Origin: Sphingomonas sp. Leaf20
Lineage (GTDB): Bacteria; Pseudomonadota; Alphaproteobacteria; Sphingomonadales; Sphingomonadaceae
NCBI RefSeq assembly: GCF_001421535.1
Contig: NZ_LMKN01000009.1
Span: 546,030-610,029, forward strand
Length of the DNA: 64,000 nt
Direction of reading: 5' to 3'
Below, one piece after another: positions 8,213 to 18,163 of the stretch. Position numbers and translations under genes: made by a program. The notes under the pieces were generated by a model. The model did not search any database. It saw only the letters and a list, made by a program, of their open reading frames with translations, and was not told where the DNA came from. The number at the start of each line of letters is the position of its first letter. Position 1 is the stretch's first letter.

Positions 8213-10735
8213 ATGAAATCACGTCACATTCTGCTGGCCGGTATCGCCGCTACGTCGTTCACGACGATGGCCGCTGCCCAGACGATGGCACCCGCGGCCG
8301 CCGAGTCGCAGGCGAGCACGGCGCAGGCCGACACCGCCGCCGCCCCCCCGACGATCGACGGCCAGGAGGACATCGTCGTCACCGCGGTCGCGCGAGGCAC
8401 CAACCGCCTCAACACTTCGATCACGACCAGTTCGATCGGGTCCGACGCACTGATCCAGCTCGCGCCGCGCACGTCGGGCGAGCTGCTGCGCAACCTGCCG
8501 GGCATCCGCGTCGAGGCATCGGGCGGCGACGGCAACGCGAACATCTCGGTCCGCGGCCTGCCGGTCGCGTCGGGCGGCTCGAAGTTCCTCCAGCTGCAGG
8601 AAGACGGTCTCCCGATCCTCGAATTCGGCGACATCACCTTCGGCAATGCCGACATCTTCCTGCGCGCCGATTTCAACGTCCGCACGGTCGAGTCGGTCCG
8701 CGGCGGCTCCGCCTCGACGTTCGCGTCCAACTCGCCGGGCGGCGTGATCAACTTCATCTCGAAGACCGGCGAGCAGGAAGGCGGTGCGTTCCAGCTGTCG
8801 AGCGGGCTCGACTACCGCGAATTCCGCGTCGACTTCGACCAGGGCGGCAAGCTCTCGGATAGCGTCACCTATCATCTCGGCGGCTTCTACCGGATCGGCG
8901 ACGGCCAGCGCGAAGTCGGCTTCGACGGCGTCAAGGGTGGCCAGATCAAGGCGAACATCACCAAGTCGTTCGGTAATGGCGGCTATGTCCGGCTCTACGG
9001 CAAGTATCTCGACGACCGCGCGATCGGCTATCTGCCCAACCCGGTCCGCGTCACGGGCAGCAACAGCGACCCCGATTACAGCAGCATCGCCAATTTCTCG
9101 ATCAACAACGGTACGCTGCACAGCGCCAACATCCGTACCGCGCAGACGCTCGATGGCAACAACCGGCTGACCACGCGCTCGATCCGCGACGGCCAGCATC
9201 CGGTCGTCTATTCGGCGGGTATCGAGACGCAGATCCCGCTCGCGGACGACTGGAACATCGTCGAGCGCTTCCGCTACGCCGACATTTCGGGCGGCTTCAC
9301 CTCGCCCTTCCCGGCCAGCGTCGATTCGGCGCAGTCGATCGCCAACGGTATCGGCGGCGCGGGCGCACAGCTCTTCTACGCCAGCGGCGCACAGGCGGGT
9401 CAGCGCATCGCCAACCCCGCCTCGCTCAACGGCAACGGCCTGCTCGCCAACATCGTGCTGTTCGACGTCGACCTGAAGAGCCTCAACAACATCACCAACG
9501 ACATCCGCCTCAACGGCTCGCTGCCGTTCGCCGGCGGGTCGCTCGCGGTCACCGGCGGCTTCTATGCCTCGCGTCAGGACATCAAGAGCGACTGGCTCTG
9601 GACATCGTCCGTCCAGACCGTCGCGGACAAGGGCCGCTCGGAACTCGTCGACGTCCGCACCGCGGCGGGCGTGCCCGTGACGCAGAACGGCGTCCCCGGC
9701 TATTCGGCGAGCTTCTTCGGCAATTGCTGCCGCCGCTCCTATGATCTCGACTACACGACCTACGCGCCGTTCGCGCAGCTCGGGCTCGAGCTCGGCCGCT
9801 TCAACATCGACGGTTCGCTGCGCTACGATTTCGGCCGCGCGCGCGGCAGTGTCGCCGGGTCCGACCTCGGCGCCTCGTTCGGCAGCGGCATCACGACGGT
9901 CGACATCAACGGCGACGGCGTGATCTCGGCGCCCGAGCGTCAGGTCGCGGTGATCCCCAATGCCCGCTCGCCGCTCGATTACAACTATGATTACCTGTCC
10001 TATTCGGGCGGCGTGAACTTCCGCCTCACCGACAGCACCGCGGTGTTCGGTCGCTACAGCCGCGGCGGGCGCGCCAATGCCGATCGCCTGTTGTTCGGCC
10101 CCTCGATCAATACCGCGACGGGCGGGCTGACCGACCAGGGCGCAGCGGTCGATTTCGTCCGCCAGCTCGAGGGCGGGTTCAAGTTCCGCCAGGGCGGCGT
10201 CTCGCTCTACGCCACCGGCTTCTGGGCACGCACCGAGGAACAGAATTTTGAGGCGACGACGCAGCGTTTCTTCAACCGCGAATATGACGCCAAGGGTGTC
10301 GAGCTCGAGGGCCGGATCGCACGCGGGCCGTTTTCAATCTCGGCAGGCGGCACCTATACCGATGCCGAGATCACGCGCGACGTGCTCAACCCCGGGGTCG
10401 AGGGCAACCGCCCGCGGCGCCAGGCGAAGTTCATTTATCAGGCGACGCCACAGGTTGACTTCGACCGCGTGACGATCGGCGCGAACGTGATCGGCACCAC
10501 CGACAGCTATGCGCAGGACAACAACGTCCTCAAGATGCCGGGCTATACGCAGGTCAACGCGTTCGTCTCGGTCCGTCCGGCGGACAATGTCACGGTCTCG
10601 CTGAACGGCAACAACCTGTTCGACGTGACCGGGATCACCGAGTCCGAGGAGGGGGCGATCCCGACCAACGGCATCGTCCGCGCGCGGTCGATCACGGGTC
10701 GGACGATCTCCGCCGCCGTCCGCTTCGGCTTCTGA
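8213..10735 (+). CDS. suxA: TonB-dependent receptor of the sucrose locus
   Basis: An 840-residue outer-membrane receptor. The signal peptide is MKSRHILLAGIAATSFTTMAAAQ; the plug carries the TonB-box-like EDIVVTAVARG and NLPGIRVEASGGDGNANISVRGLP; the beta-barrel ends ...AAVRFGF. The start is set by GGGGAGG at about 8199-8205 ahead of the ATG at 8213. It lies between the LacI regulator with its operator and an amylosucrase, as suxA does in Xanthomonas campestris, so sucrose or a sucrose-containing oligosaccharide is the probable substrate. The barrel contains a Cys pair (FFGNCCRRSY) in one extracellular-loop region. Confidence 0.85.
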   Translation: MKSRHILLAGIAATSFTTMAAAQTMAPAAAESQASTAQADTAAAPPTIDGQEDIVVTAVARGTNRLNTSITTSSIGSDALIQLAPRTSGELLRNLPGIRVEASGGDGNANISVRGLPVASGGSKFLQLQEDGLPILEFGDITFGNADIFLRADFNVRTVESVRGGSASTFASNSPGGVINFISKTGEQEGGAFQLSSGLDYREFRVDFDQGGKLSDSVTYHLGGFYRIGDGQREVGFDGVKGGQIKANITKSFGNGGYVRLYGKYLDDRAIGYLPNPVRVTGSNSDPDYSSIANFSINNGTLHSANIRTAQTLDGNNRLTTRSIRDGQHPVVYSAGIETQIPLADDWNIVERFRYADISGGFTSPFPASVDSAQSIANGIGGAGAQLFYASGAQAGQRIANPASLNGNGLLANIVLFDVDLKSLNNITNDIRLNGSLPFAGGSLAVTGGFYASRQDIKSDWLWTSSVQTVADKGRSELVDVRTAAGVPVTQNGVPGYSASFFGNCCRRSYDLDYTTYAPFAQLGLELGRFNIDGSLRYDFGRARGSVAGSDLGASFGSGITTVDINGDGVISAPERQVAVIPNARSPLDYNYDYLSYSGGVNFRLTDSTAVFGRYSRGGRANADRLLFGPSINTATGGLTDQGAAVDFVRQLEGGFKFRQGGVSLYATGFWARTEEQNFEATTQRFFNREYDAKGVELEGRIARGPFSISAGGTYTDAEITRDVLNPGVEGNRPRRQAKFIYQATPQVDFDRVTIGANVIGTTDSYAQDNNVLKMPGYTQVNAFVSVRPADNVTVSLNGNNLFDVTGITESEEGAIPTNGIVRARSITGRTISAAVRFGF

Positions 10736-10749
10736 CCAGGCGGCCCGGC

Positions 10750-12552
10750 GTGCACCTCCCCTCCCGCACCGAGTGCCGCGTGCTGGCACTCGGCCCCCGC
10801 CTCCGACGCCAGCTCGAACGCCTCTATGGCAGCACCGGGCTGGCGCTCTGGCCCCGGCTCGAAGCGATCCTGCGCGAGCGGGCAGCCGAGCGACCGGCCG
10901 CGATGGTCGCGCTCGACGAGGCACGGCTCGCCGATCCCGACTGGTTCGTCGCCCCCGACATGCTGGGCTATTCGACCTATGTCGACCGGTTCGCCGGGAC
11001 GGTCGACGGACTGATCGACAAGGTCGACCATCTCGAATCGCTCGGCGTCCGCTATCTCCACCTGCTCGCACTGCTCAAGGCGCGCGCGGGTGACAGCGAC
11101 GGCGGGTTCGCGGTGGCGGACTATCTGGCGGTCGAGCCGCGGCTGGGGACGATGGCCGATGTCGAGCGGCTCGCCGCCCGGCTGCGCGAAGGGCGTATCA
11201 GCCTGTGCGTCGACCTCGCGCTCAACCACACCGCCGACGACCATGCGTGGGCGCAGGCGGCGCGCGCGGGCGATCCGCACTACCGTGCCTTCTATCACGT
11301 CGTCGATCCCGCCGAGGCCGAAGCCTATGAAGCCGATCTGCTGCAGGTGTTCCCGACCACCGCGCCGGGCAATTTCACCGCCGTGCCCGAGATGGGCGGA
11401 TCGGTGTGGACGACCTTCTATCCGTTCCAGTGGGACCTGAACTGGGCGAACCCCGAGGTCATGCTCGCGATCGTCGACACGATGCTGCGGCTTGCCAATC
11501 ACGGCTTCGAGGCATTCCGGCTCGATTCGATCGCATTCCTGTGGAAGCAGATGGGCACCGATTGCCGCAACCGGCCCGAGGCGCACTATATCGTCCGCGC
11601 GCTGCGCGCCGCGCTCGCCATCGTGGCGCCCGCGACGTTGCTGAAAGCGGAGGCGATCGTGCCGACCGCGCTCGTCCCGCCCTATTTCGGGGCGGACGAG
11701 GGCGATGACTGGAATGGCGGGTTCGAGCCCGAATGCCACCTGGTCTACAACAACTCGCTGATGGTGGCGGGCTGGGTCGCGCTCGCCGAGCAATCGGCGG
11801 CACTCCCCGCCGCGATCGTCGCGGCAAGCGGCGGGCTGCCGCGCGGTGCGAACTGGCTGAGCTATGCGCGCTGTCACGACGATATCGGCTGGGGCGCGGT
11901 GATCGGCGACCTGGCCGGGATCGACGCCGATCCGGTCGCGCGGTTGAGGGCGGCGGCGCGGTTCATCGATGGCGCGGACGACAGCTGGGCGCGCGGCGAA
12001 CCGTTCCAGTCGGACGGCTCGGTCCTGCACGGCTCGAACGGCACGATGGCCTCGCTCGCGGGTCTGGAAGCCGCACAGACTGAACCCGAACGCGAGATGG
12101 CGTTTCGTCGGATCACGCTGCTCAACGCGTTGTCGATCGCGAGTGGCGGGCTGGCGACGGTCTATATGGGCGACGAGGCCGGGCTGCTCAACGACACCGA
12201 CTATCGCGACGATCCCGAGCGGGCGCACGAAGGGCGCTGGCTGCACCGTCCGGCGATGGACTGGGCGGCGCTCGACGGCAAGACGGCACGACGGATCGCC
12301 GGGGATATCAGGGCGCTGCGTGCTGCGCGGATCGCCAGCGGCGGCGCGGGCGCACCCGCGACAATCCCCACGCAGACACCGGCGCTGCTCGGCATCGCGT
12401 GCGGCAGCGACCGCGTCTTCCTGAATTTCTCCCCCAACGCGGTTCGGGTGGGCGATCTCGCCGGCTGGCGCGACCGGGTCGCGGACAGCGCGATCGGCGA
12501 CGATGCGATGACCGGTCCGTGGAGCGTGCTGTGGGCGGGCCCCGCGGCGTGA
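10750..12552 (+). CDS. suxB: Amylosucrase / sucrose hydrolase (GH13 subfamily 4)
   Basis: A 600-residue GH13 enzyme of the usual amylosucrase length, with an N-terminal helical region (about 1-75) and then the (beta/alpha)8 domain. Visible catalytic residues are nucleophile Asp259 (FRLDSIAF), acid/base Glu301 (LLKAEAIV) and stabiliser Asp377 in the amylosucrase signature CHDDIGW. No signal peptide, so it acts in the cytosol, splitting imported sucrose and releasing fructose. The family includes glucan-forming amylosucrases and Xanthomonas SuxB-type hydrolases; sequence inspection does not separate them. The start is GTG 14 nt after the receptor stop. The stop overlaps the kinase start by 4 nt. 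Confidence 0.92.
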   Translation: MHLPSRTECRVLALGPRLRRQLERLYGSTGLALWPRLEAILRERAAERPAAMVALDEARLADPDWFVAPDMLGYSTYVDRFAGTVDGLIDKVDHLESLGVRYLHLLALLKARAGDSDGGFAVADYLAVEPRLGTMADVERLAARLREGRISLCVDLALNHTADDHAWAQAARAGDPHYRAFYHVVDPAEAEAYEADLLQVFPTTAPGNFTAVPEMGGSVWTTFYPFQWDLNWANPEVMLAIVDTMLRLANHGFEAFRLDSIAFLWKQMGTDCRNRPEAHYIVRALRAALAIVAPATLLKAEAIVPTALVPPYFGADEGDDWNGGFEPECHLVYNNSLMVAGWVALAEQSAALPAAIVAASGGLPRGANWLSYARCHDDIGWGAVIGDLAGIDADPVARLRAAARFIDGADDSWARGEPFQSDGSVLHGSNGTMASLAGLEAAQTEPEREMAFRRITLLNALSIASGGLATVYMGDEAGLLNDTDYRDDPERAHEGRWLHRPAMDWAALDGKTARRIAGDIRALRAARIASGGAGAPATIPTQTPALLGIACGSDRVFLNFSPNAVRVGDLAGWRDRVADSAIGDDAMTGPWSVLWAGPAA

Positions 12553-13442
12553 CCGCCGCCAGGCCGCTGTTCGGCTGCATCGAGGCGGGGGGTACCAAGT
12601 TCGTGCTCGGCATCGCGCGCGACCCCGACACGATCCTGCGCACGGCGCGCATCGCCACCACCAGTCCACAGGAGACGATCGCCGCCGCGCTCGACTTCTT
12701 CACCGCGGCGCAGGGCGAATGGGGCGATTTCGACGCGCTCGGCATCGCCTCGTTCGGCCCGGTCGATCTCGATCGCACCTCGCCCGGCTGGGGCCGGATC
12801 GTCGACACGCCCAAGCCCGGCTGGAGCGGCACGGACCTGGTCGGACCGTTTGCGCGTGCGCTCGCCTGCCCGGTCGGGTTCGATACCGACGTCAACGGCG
12901 CGATCCTTGCGGAAAGCCTCTGGGGTGCAGCCGTCGGCGCGAACATCGCGGTGTACGTGACGGTCGGCACGGGGATCGGCGGCGGCGCGCTCGTCGAGGA
13001 ACGCCCCGTGCACGGCAGCCGACACCCCGAAATGGGACATATCCTGCCGCGCCGTCATCCCGACGACCGCGACTTCGCGGGCATCTGCCCCTTCCACGGC
13101 GACTGTCTCGAAGGCCTTGCCAGCGGACCGGCGATCGCGGCGCGCTGGGGGGCGTCGCTGTCGGAGCTCGACGCGGACCATCCCGCGCATGACATCGTCG
13201 CGCATTATCTCGCGCAGCTCGTCGTCGCGCAGCAGGCAGTGCTCTCGCCGCGCCGGATCGTGCTGGGCGGCGGTGTGCTCGGCACGCCGGGCCTGATCGA
13301 TCGCGTCCGTATCGAGGCCGCCCGGCTGGCCAATGGCTATTTCGGAACGCCGGATTATGCCACGCTGATCACGTCGCCGGGGCTCGACGACCGTGCCGGC
13401 CTGCTCGGCGCGCTGGCACTCGCACAAAGGGCACGGCGATGA
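12549..13442 (+). CDS. ROK-family fructokinase
   Basis: A 297-residue sugar kinase beginning at GTG, which overlaps the amylosucrase stop (GTGA). Features are the phosphate-binding EAGGTKFVLG near residue 14, VTVGTGIGGG, and the ROK zinc site made by His164, Cys180, His183 and Cys186 (GHILPRR...CPFHGDCLEG). The ASFGPVDL segment is typical of bacterial fructokinases. It should phosphorylate the fructose released by the neighbouring amylosucrase. The classical Xanthomonas sux locus lacks this gene between suxB and suxC, so its insertion here makes the operon self-contained for fructose use. Confidence 0.88.
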   Translation: MTAARPLFGCIEAGGTKFVLGIARDPDTILRTARIATTSPQETIAAALDFFTAAQGEWGDFDALGIASFGPVDLDRTSPGWGRIVDTPKPGWSGTDLVGPFARALACPVGFDTDVNGAILAESLWGAAVGANIAVYVTVGTGIGGGALVEERPVHGSRHPEMGHILPRRHPDDRDFAGICPFHGDCLEGLASGPAIAARWGASLSELDADHPAHDIVAHYLAQLVVAQQAVLSPRRIVLGGGVLGTPGLIDRVRIEAARLANGYFGTPDYATLITSPGLDDRAGLLGALALAQRARR

Positions 13443-14767
13443 CCGCATCACGATTGCCGACCAAGCCACGGCTGTCGCTGGCGCGGCTGATCGAGATGAA
13501 CCTCGGCTTCCTCGGGCTGCAATTCTCGTTCGGGCTGCAACAGGCGAACATGGCGCCGATCTACGGCTATCTGGGCGCGGACGAAGCCAGCCTGCCGCTG
13601 CTGTGGCTGGCGGGACCGATGACCGGGCTGCTGGTTCAGCCGCTGATCGGCGCGATGAGCGACCGGACATCGACCCGGATCGGCCGGCGCACACCCTATT
13701 TCCTCGTCGGCGCGGTGCTGTGCAGCCTGTGCCTGCTGGCGATGCCGTACAGCCCGACCTTGTGGGTCGCGGCCAGCCTGTTGTGGGTGCTCGATGCCGC
13801 CAACAACGTGACGATGGAGCCGTACCGCGCCTATGTCGGCGACCGCCTGCCCGACGACCAGCGCGCGGCGGGCTTCCTGACGCAGTCGGCGTTCACGGGG
13901 CTTGCGCAGACCTTGTCCTATCTCGCGCCGTCGCTGCTCGTCTGGATCGGGTTCAACAAGGACGCGATCGATGGCAACGGCATCCCCGACATCACGCGGA
14001 TCGCGTTCCTGATCGGTGCGGTCCTGTCGCTGACGACGATCGTCTGGTCGGTCGTGCGAGTCCCCGAGCTGCCCCTGCCGCCGGAGGAGAAGACGCGGCT
14101 CGCGGCCGAACCGCTGACTCTCGGCGGCACGCTGCGCGATCTGCGTGCTGCGCTGGTCGAGATGCCGCGGCCGATGCGGCAGCTGGCGCTGGCGATGCTG
14201 TGCCAATGGTATGCGATGTTCGCCTATTGGCAGTTCATCACCTTCGCGGTCGCACGCTCGTTGCACGGGACGTCGGACGCGAAGAGCGTGGCGTTCCGCG
14301 ACACCGTGCTGACGGTCGGACAGCTCGGCGCGTTCTACAATGCGGTGGCGTTCGTCGCGGCGATCGCGCTCGTCCCGCTCGCGCGGCGCTGGGGGGCAAA
14401 GCGCGCGCATGCCGCGTGCCTGCTCGCATCGGGTGCAGCGATGCTCGCGATCCCCGGCATCCGCGACGAGGCGGGGCTGTTCGTGGCGATGCTCGGCATC
14501 GGCATCGGCTGGGCGAGCATGATGGGCAATCCGTACATCATGCTGATCGACATGATCCCGCCCGAGCGCAACGGCGTCTATATGGGAATCTTTAACATGT
14601 TCATCGTCATCCCGATGATCATCGAGAGCCTGACCGTGCCGCTCTTCTACCACTCGCTGCTGAACGGCGAGCCGCGCAACATCCTGTATCTGGCGGGCGC
14701 GCTGATGGTGCTGGGCGCCATCGCCACGGCGCGCGTCACGCTGCCGCCGCGCCGCGCGATCGGCTGA
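13439..14767 (+). CDS. suxC: MFS sugar transporter (SuxC / sucrose:cation symporter type)
   Basis: A 442-residue inner-membrane carrier with about 12 hydrophobic segments. It resembles GPH/SLC45-like sucrose symporters: an N-terminal EMNLGFLGLQFSFGLQQANM helix, the loop GAMSDRTSTRIGRRTPY (MFS signature between TM2 and TM3), and an MEPYRAYVGDRLP segment. The start ATG overlaps the fructokinase stop (ATGA). Last gene of the sucrose operon, it is expected to move sucrose from periplasm to cytosol for the amylosucrase. Confidence 0.87.
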   Translation: MTASRLPTKPRLSLARLIEMNLGFLGLQFSFGLQQANMAPIYGYLGADEASLPLLWLAGPMTGLLVQPLIGAMSDRTSTRIGRRTPYFLVGAVLCSLCLLAMPYSPTLWVAASLLWVLDAANNVTMEPYRAYVGDRLPDDQRAAGFLTQSAFTGLAQTLSYLAPSLLVWIGFNKDAIDGNGIPDITRIAFLIGAVLSLTTIVWSVVRVPELPLPPEEKTRLAAEPLTLGGTLRDLRAALVEMPRPMRQLALAMLCQWYAMFAYWQFITFAVARSLHGTSDAKSVAFRDTVLTVGQLGAFYNAVAFVAAIALVPLARRWGAKRAHAACLLASGAAMLAIPGIRDEAGLFVAMLGIGIGWASMMGNPYIMLIDMIPPERNGVYMGIFNMFIVIPMIIESLTVPLFYHSLLNGEPRNILYLAGALMVLGAIATARVTLPPRRAIG

Positions 14768-14774
14768 CACCGTC

Positions 14775-14806
14775 CGCCGGCTGCGATCGGACGATCGCAA
14801 CCGGCG
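14775..14806. terminator. Bidirectional hairpin between convergent operons
   Basis: Inverted repeat CGCCGG (14775-14780) and TGCGATC (14782-14788) with GATCGCA (14793-14799) and CCGGCG (14801-14806): 13 pairs with one mismatch and a GGAC loop. It lies in the 49-nt gap between the sucrose operon and the molybdenum hydroxylase genes, which end toward each other. There is no T-run on either side, so any termination is not of the classic intrinsic form. Confidence 0.6.
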
Positions 14807-14816
14807 AACGGAGCGC

Positions 14817-17153
14817 TCAGTCGAGCAGCTTGTCGAGCGTCAGCGGCAGATCGCGGACGCGCTTGCCGGTGGCGTTGTAGACCGCGTTGGCGACCGCGGC
14901 GGCGACGCCGGTGATGCCGATCTCGCCGATTCCGTGCGCGCCCATCGGCGTGTGCGGATCGGGGATATCGGTCCAGATCACGTCGATCTCGGGGACGTCG
15001 AGATGCACGGGGACGTGATATTCGGCGAGGCTGGGGTTCATGATGCGGCCCTTGCGCTCGTCGAACTGCGTCTCCTCCATCAACGCCATGCCGAGCCCCA
15101 TGATGATTCCGCCGCGGAACTGGCTGCGCGCGGTCTTGGGATTGAGGATGCGACCGCAGTCGAACGACCCGAGGACGCGGGCGACGCGCGTCTCGCCGGT
15201 GACCGCGTTGACGCGGACCTCGCAGAAGATCGCGCTGTGCGAATGCATCGACCAGTGCATCAGTTCGAGCGGGGGCGACCCCGCCTCGGTCACCATCACC
15301 GCGTCGCGCTGCGCACGCGCGAGGATCGAGACATAGCTTTCGCGCCGCGTCGGATCCTCGAGGCTGGCAAGACCGCCGTCCTCGCTGCCGACGTCCTTCG
15401 CTGATAGCCCCGCCAGCGGCGAGTCGTTGCCCGCGAGCTTGAGGAGATCGGCGACCAGCGCGTTGTGCGCGGCGATCACCGCCGCACCGATCGCCGCGGT
15501 CTGCTGCGACCCGCCCGCCATGATCGCGCCCGGGATCAGCGTGTCGCCATAGGCAACCGAGACATGATCGAGCGGGAGGCCGAGCCGGTCGGCGGCGACC
15601 ATCGCGGTCGTCGTCGACGTCCCCATCCCCATCTCGTGCGCCGAAACCTCGACGAGCGCATGGCCATCGGCGCCCAGCGTGATCCGCGCGACCGCGCCCG
15701 GCATCCGGTAATAGGGATAGGTTCCCGTCGCACAGCCCATGCCGACCAGCCATTCACCCTCGCGCCGCGTTCCCGGCACGTTGCTGCGCCCGGCCCAGCC
15801 GAAGCGCTCCGCGCCCGTGCGCCACGCCTCGATGATATGGCGCGACGAGAAGGGCAGCCCCGATGTCGGATCCTTGTCGGGCTCGTTGCGCAGCCGCAGC
15901 GCGATCGGATCCATGTCGAGTGCGACCGCGAGCTCGTCGATCGCCGATTCGAGCGCGAAGGTGCCGACCGATTCCCCCGGCGCGCGCATGAAGGTGTTGG
16001 CGAGCATGTTCATCTTCACCGTCTCGACCGACAGCCTGATGCTGTCCGCGGCATAGCCCGCGCGCGTGCCGAGGATGAAGGGTTCGGGCATGTTGTTGTG
16101 CGGCGTCATCGCCGCGACGCCGGTGTGGAGCAGCGCCTTGAACCGCCCGTCCGCGTCCGCACCGATCGCCACGCGCTGCTCGGTGAGCGACCGGCCGCCG
16201 ACGATCCGGTACACGCCCTCGCGCGACAGCGTAATCCGGACCGCCCTTCCCGCCAGCCGTGCCGCCGCGGCGCCGAGGATCTGGTGATCCCACAGCCCCT
16301 TGCCGCCGAACCCGCCACCGACATAGGGCGAGGTCAGCCGGACCTGATCGGTCTTGAGGTCGAACACGTCAGCGATCGTCTGCGCCTGCGCGGCGACCAT
16401 CTGGCTGGCGTCGTGAAGGATCAGCCGATCGTCCTCCCACACGATCGTGGCGGCGTGCGGCTCGATCGCATTATGATTGTGCCAGGGCGTCCGATAGACA
16501 TGGTCGACGCGGTGCGGTGCCGCCTCGAGCATCGCGTCCGCGTCGCCGATCTCGTTGACGAGCGGTTGGCCCATGAACAGGCCGGGCTTCGGGCCCTCCG
16601 CCTTCGCCGCGGCGAACGACGTGATCGAGAGCTCTTCGGCATAGGTGGTGACGAGCAGCGAGACCGCGTGGTCGGCCTGCTCCTGCGTCTCGGCAAGCAC
16701 CAGCGCGATCGGCTGCCCGTTCCAGTGGACGCGGTCGTCCTGCATGATCGGCAGGTCCGACGGTCCGACGGCGGTCGGTGATGAGCCAAATACCGCCGGC
16801 GCATTCATCCTCGGCGCATTGAGGTGCGTCATTACCAGCACCACGCCCGGCGCCGCCTCTGCCGCCTGCGTCGCGATCGCGGTGATCCGCCCGCGCGCGA
16901 TCGTCGAATAGGCGAGCGCGGCGTAGGTCATGCCGGGGATCGCGAATTCCGCCGCAAACCGTGCCGTGCCCTGGACCTTGAACGTCCCGTCGAGCCGCGA
17001 CACCGACGTGCCGATCACGCCGTGCTGCTGCCGGATCAGCGGATCGGGAACGCCGCCGGGAATCCAGCTGTCGGGGGCGAGCGGCACCAGCTTGGCCATC
17101 GCGCCCTGAACCGCGGCCTGGCCCGCGTTCTTGATCGTATCGACGATGCTCAT
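14817..17153 (-). CDS. Molybdopterin-binding large subunit of an aldehyde oxidoreductase (PaoC-like)
   Basis: A 778-residue large subunit of the xanthine dehydrogenase/aldehyde oxidase family that binds the molybdenum cofactor. Seen are the family GGGFGGKG motif, a substrate-pocket region around FMRAPGES, and the catalytic Glu744 in GIGEIGITG near the C-terminus. The first 40 residues lack a twin-arginine motif. The 4-nt ATGA overlap with the FAD subunit and the order large-FAD-FeS on the minus strand (transcribed FeS-FAD-large) match E. coli paoABC. It probably oxidises an aldehyde to the carboxylic acid; the substrate is unknown. Confidence 0.9.
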   Translation of the reverse strand: MSIVDTIKNAGQAAVQGAMAKLVPLAPDSWIPGGVPDPLIRQQHGVIGTSVSRLDGTFKVQGTARFAAEFAIPGMTYAALAYSTIARGRITAIATQAAEAAPGVVLVMTHLNAPRMNAPAVFGSSPTAVGPSDLPIMQDDRVHWNGQPIALVLAETQEQADHAVSLLVTTYAEELSITSFAAAKAEGPKPGLFMGQPLVNEIGDADAMLEAAPHRVDHVYRTPWHNHNAIEPHAATIVWEDDRLILHDASQMVAAQAQTIADVFDLKTDQVRLTSPYVGGGFGGKGLWDHQILGAAAARLAGRAVRITLSREGVYRIVGGRSLTEQRVAIGADADGRFKALLHTGVAAMTPHNNMPEPFILGTRAGYAADSIRLSVETVKMNMLANTFMRAPGESVGTFALESAIDELAVALDMDPIALRLRNEPDKDPTSGLPFSSRHIIEAWRTGAERFGWAGRSNVPGTRREGEWLVGMGCATGTYPYYRMPGAVARITLGADGHALVEVSAHEMGMGTSTTTAMVAADRLGLPLDHVSVAYGDTLIPGAIMAGGSQQTAAIGAAVIAAHNALVADLLKLAGNDSPLAGLSAKDVGSEDGGLASLEDPTRRESYVSILARAQRDAVMVTEAGSPPLELMHWSMHSHSAIFCEVRVNAVTGETRVARVLGSFDCGRILNPKTARSQFRGGIIMGLGMALMEETQFDERKGRIMNPSLAEYHVPVHLDVPEIDVIWTDIPDPHTPMGAHGIGEIGITGVAAAVANAVYNATGKRVRDLPLTLDKLLD

Positions 17154-18163
17154 GCTGCTGCTCCGTTACGGTCGCCATGGTCGACGACCGGCGCAAGGTC
17201 GCTGAGAACTGCGACCAGAGTCCGATTGACAAGTTCGATCTTGAAGCCGTTGTCGCGCAAGGCTTTTGCATCGCCGAGTTCGGCAACCGCCGCGGCGCGG
17301 AACGCGGCAGCGGTGGCGGGGCCGCCGCGCAGTGCCGCCTCCGCCTTCGTCGCGCGCCACGGCTTGTGCGCGACGCCGCCAAACGCGATCCGGACATCGG
17401 TGACACGGCCGTCCTCGACCTCGAGGGCAGCCGCGACCGAGACGAGCGCAAAGGCGTAGCTCGCGCGGTCGCGAACCTTGCGATAGGTCGACGTCTGTCC
17501 GAACGACAGCGGCGGCAACTCGATCGCGGTGATCAGCTCGCCGGGTTCGAGCAGCGTGTCCTGCTCGGGCTGATCGCCCGGCAGCCGGTGAAACGTGGTG
17601 AGGGGAATCGTCCGGGCGCCGCCCGCCCCCTCGACATGCACGATCGCATCGAGCGCGGCGAGCGCGACGCACATGTCCGACGGGTGCGTCGCCACGCAGG
17701 CGGCGGATGCGCCGAGGATCGCGTGCCCGCGGTCGAAACCGCCGATCGCGTCGCATCCCGATCCCGGCACGCGCTTGTTGCAGTGCGATCCGGCGGTGTC
17801 GTAGAAATAGGTGCAACGCGTCCGCTGGAGCAAATTGCCGCCGACGGTCGCCATGTTGCGGATCTGTGCCGATGCGCCGGCGAGGATCGCGCGGGCGAGC
17901 ATCGGATAGCGGGCGCGGACGATCCGGTGTTCGGCGAGCGCGGTGTTGCGCGCGGCGGCGCCGATGATAAGCCCGCCGCCGTCGGTTTCGTCGATCGCGC
18001 TCGACAGGCCGGTAACATCGACAAGCGTGTCGGGTGTCGCGACGGTCTCGCGGATCAGATCGACCAGATTGGTGCCACCGCCAAGATAGGCGGTCGTCCG
18101 ACCCTGCCCGAGACGGAGCGCCTCGTCCCGGTCCTGCGCGCGGGCATAGGTGAAGGGAGTCAT
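17150..18163 (-). CDS. FAD-binding subunit with extra Fe-S site (PaoB-like)
   Basis: A 337-residue molybdopterin-dehydrogenase FAD subunit. The FAD loops are AYLGGGTNLVDLI near residue 30 and TVGGNLLQRTRC. The stretch C117-TYFYD...C128-NKRVPGSG-C137, with Cys156, corresponds to the additional [4Fe-4S] insertion of E. coli PaoB/YagS, which ordinary xanthine-dehydrogenase medium subunits lack. That insertion is the main reason for assigning the complex to the PaoABC type. Start and stop overlap the neighbouring subunits by 4 nt. Confidence 0.9.
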   Translation of the reverse strand: MTPFTYARAQDRDEALRLGQGRTTAYLGGGTNLVDLIRETVATPDTLVDVTGLSSAIDETDGGGLIIGAAARNTALAEHRIVRARYPMLARAILAGASAQIRNMATVGGNLLQRTRCTYFYDTAGSHCNKRVPGSGCDAIGGFDRGHAILGASAACVATHPSDMCVALAALDAIVHVEGAGGARTIPLTTFHRLPGDQPEQDTLLEPGELITAIELPPLSFGQTSTYRKVRDRASYAFALVSVAAALEVEDGRVTDVRIAFGGVAHKPWRATKAEAALRGGPATAAAFRAAAVAELGDAKALRDNGFKIELVNRTLVAVLSDLAPVVDHGDRNGAAA

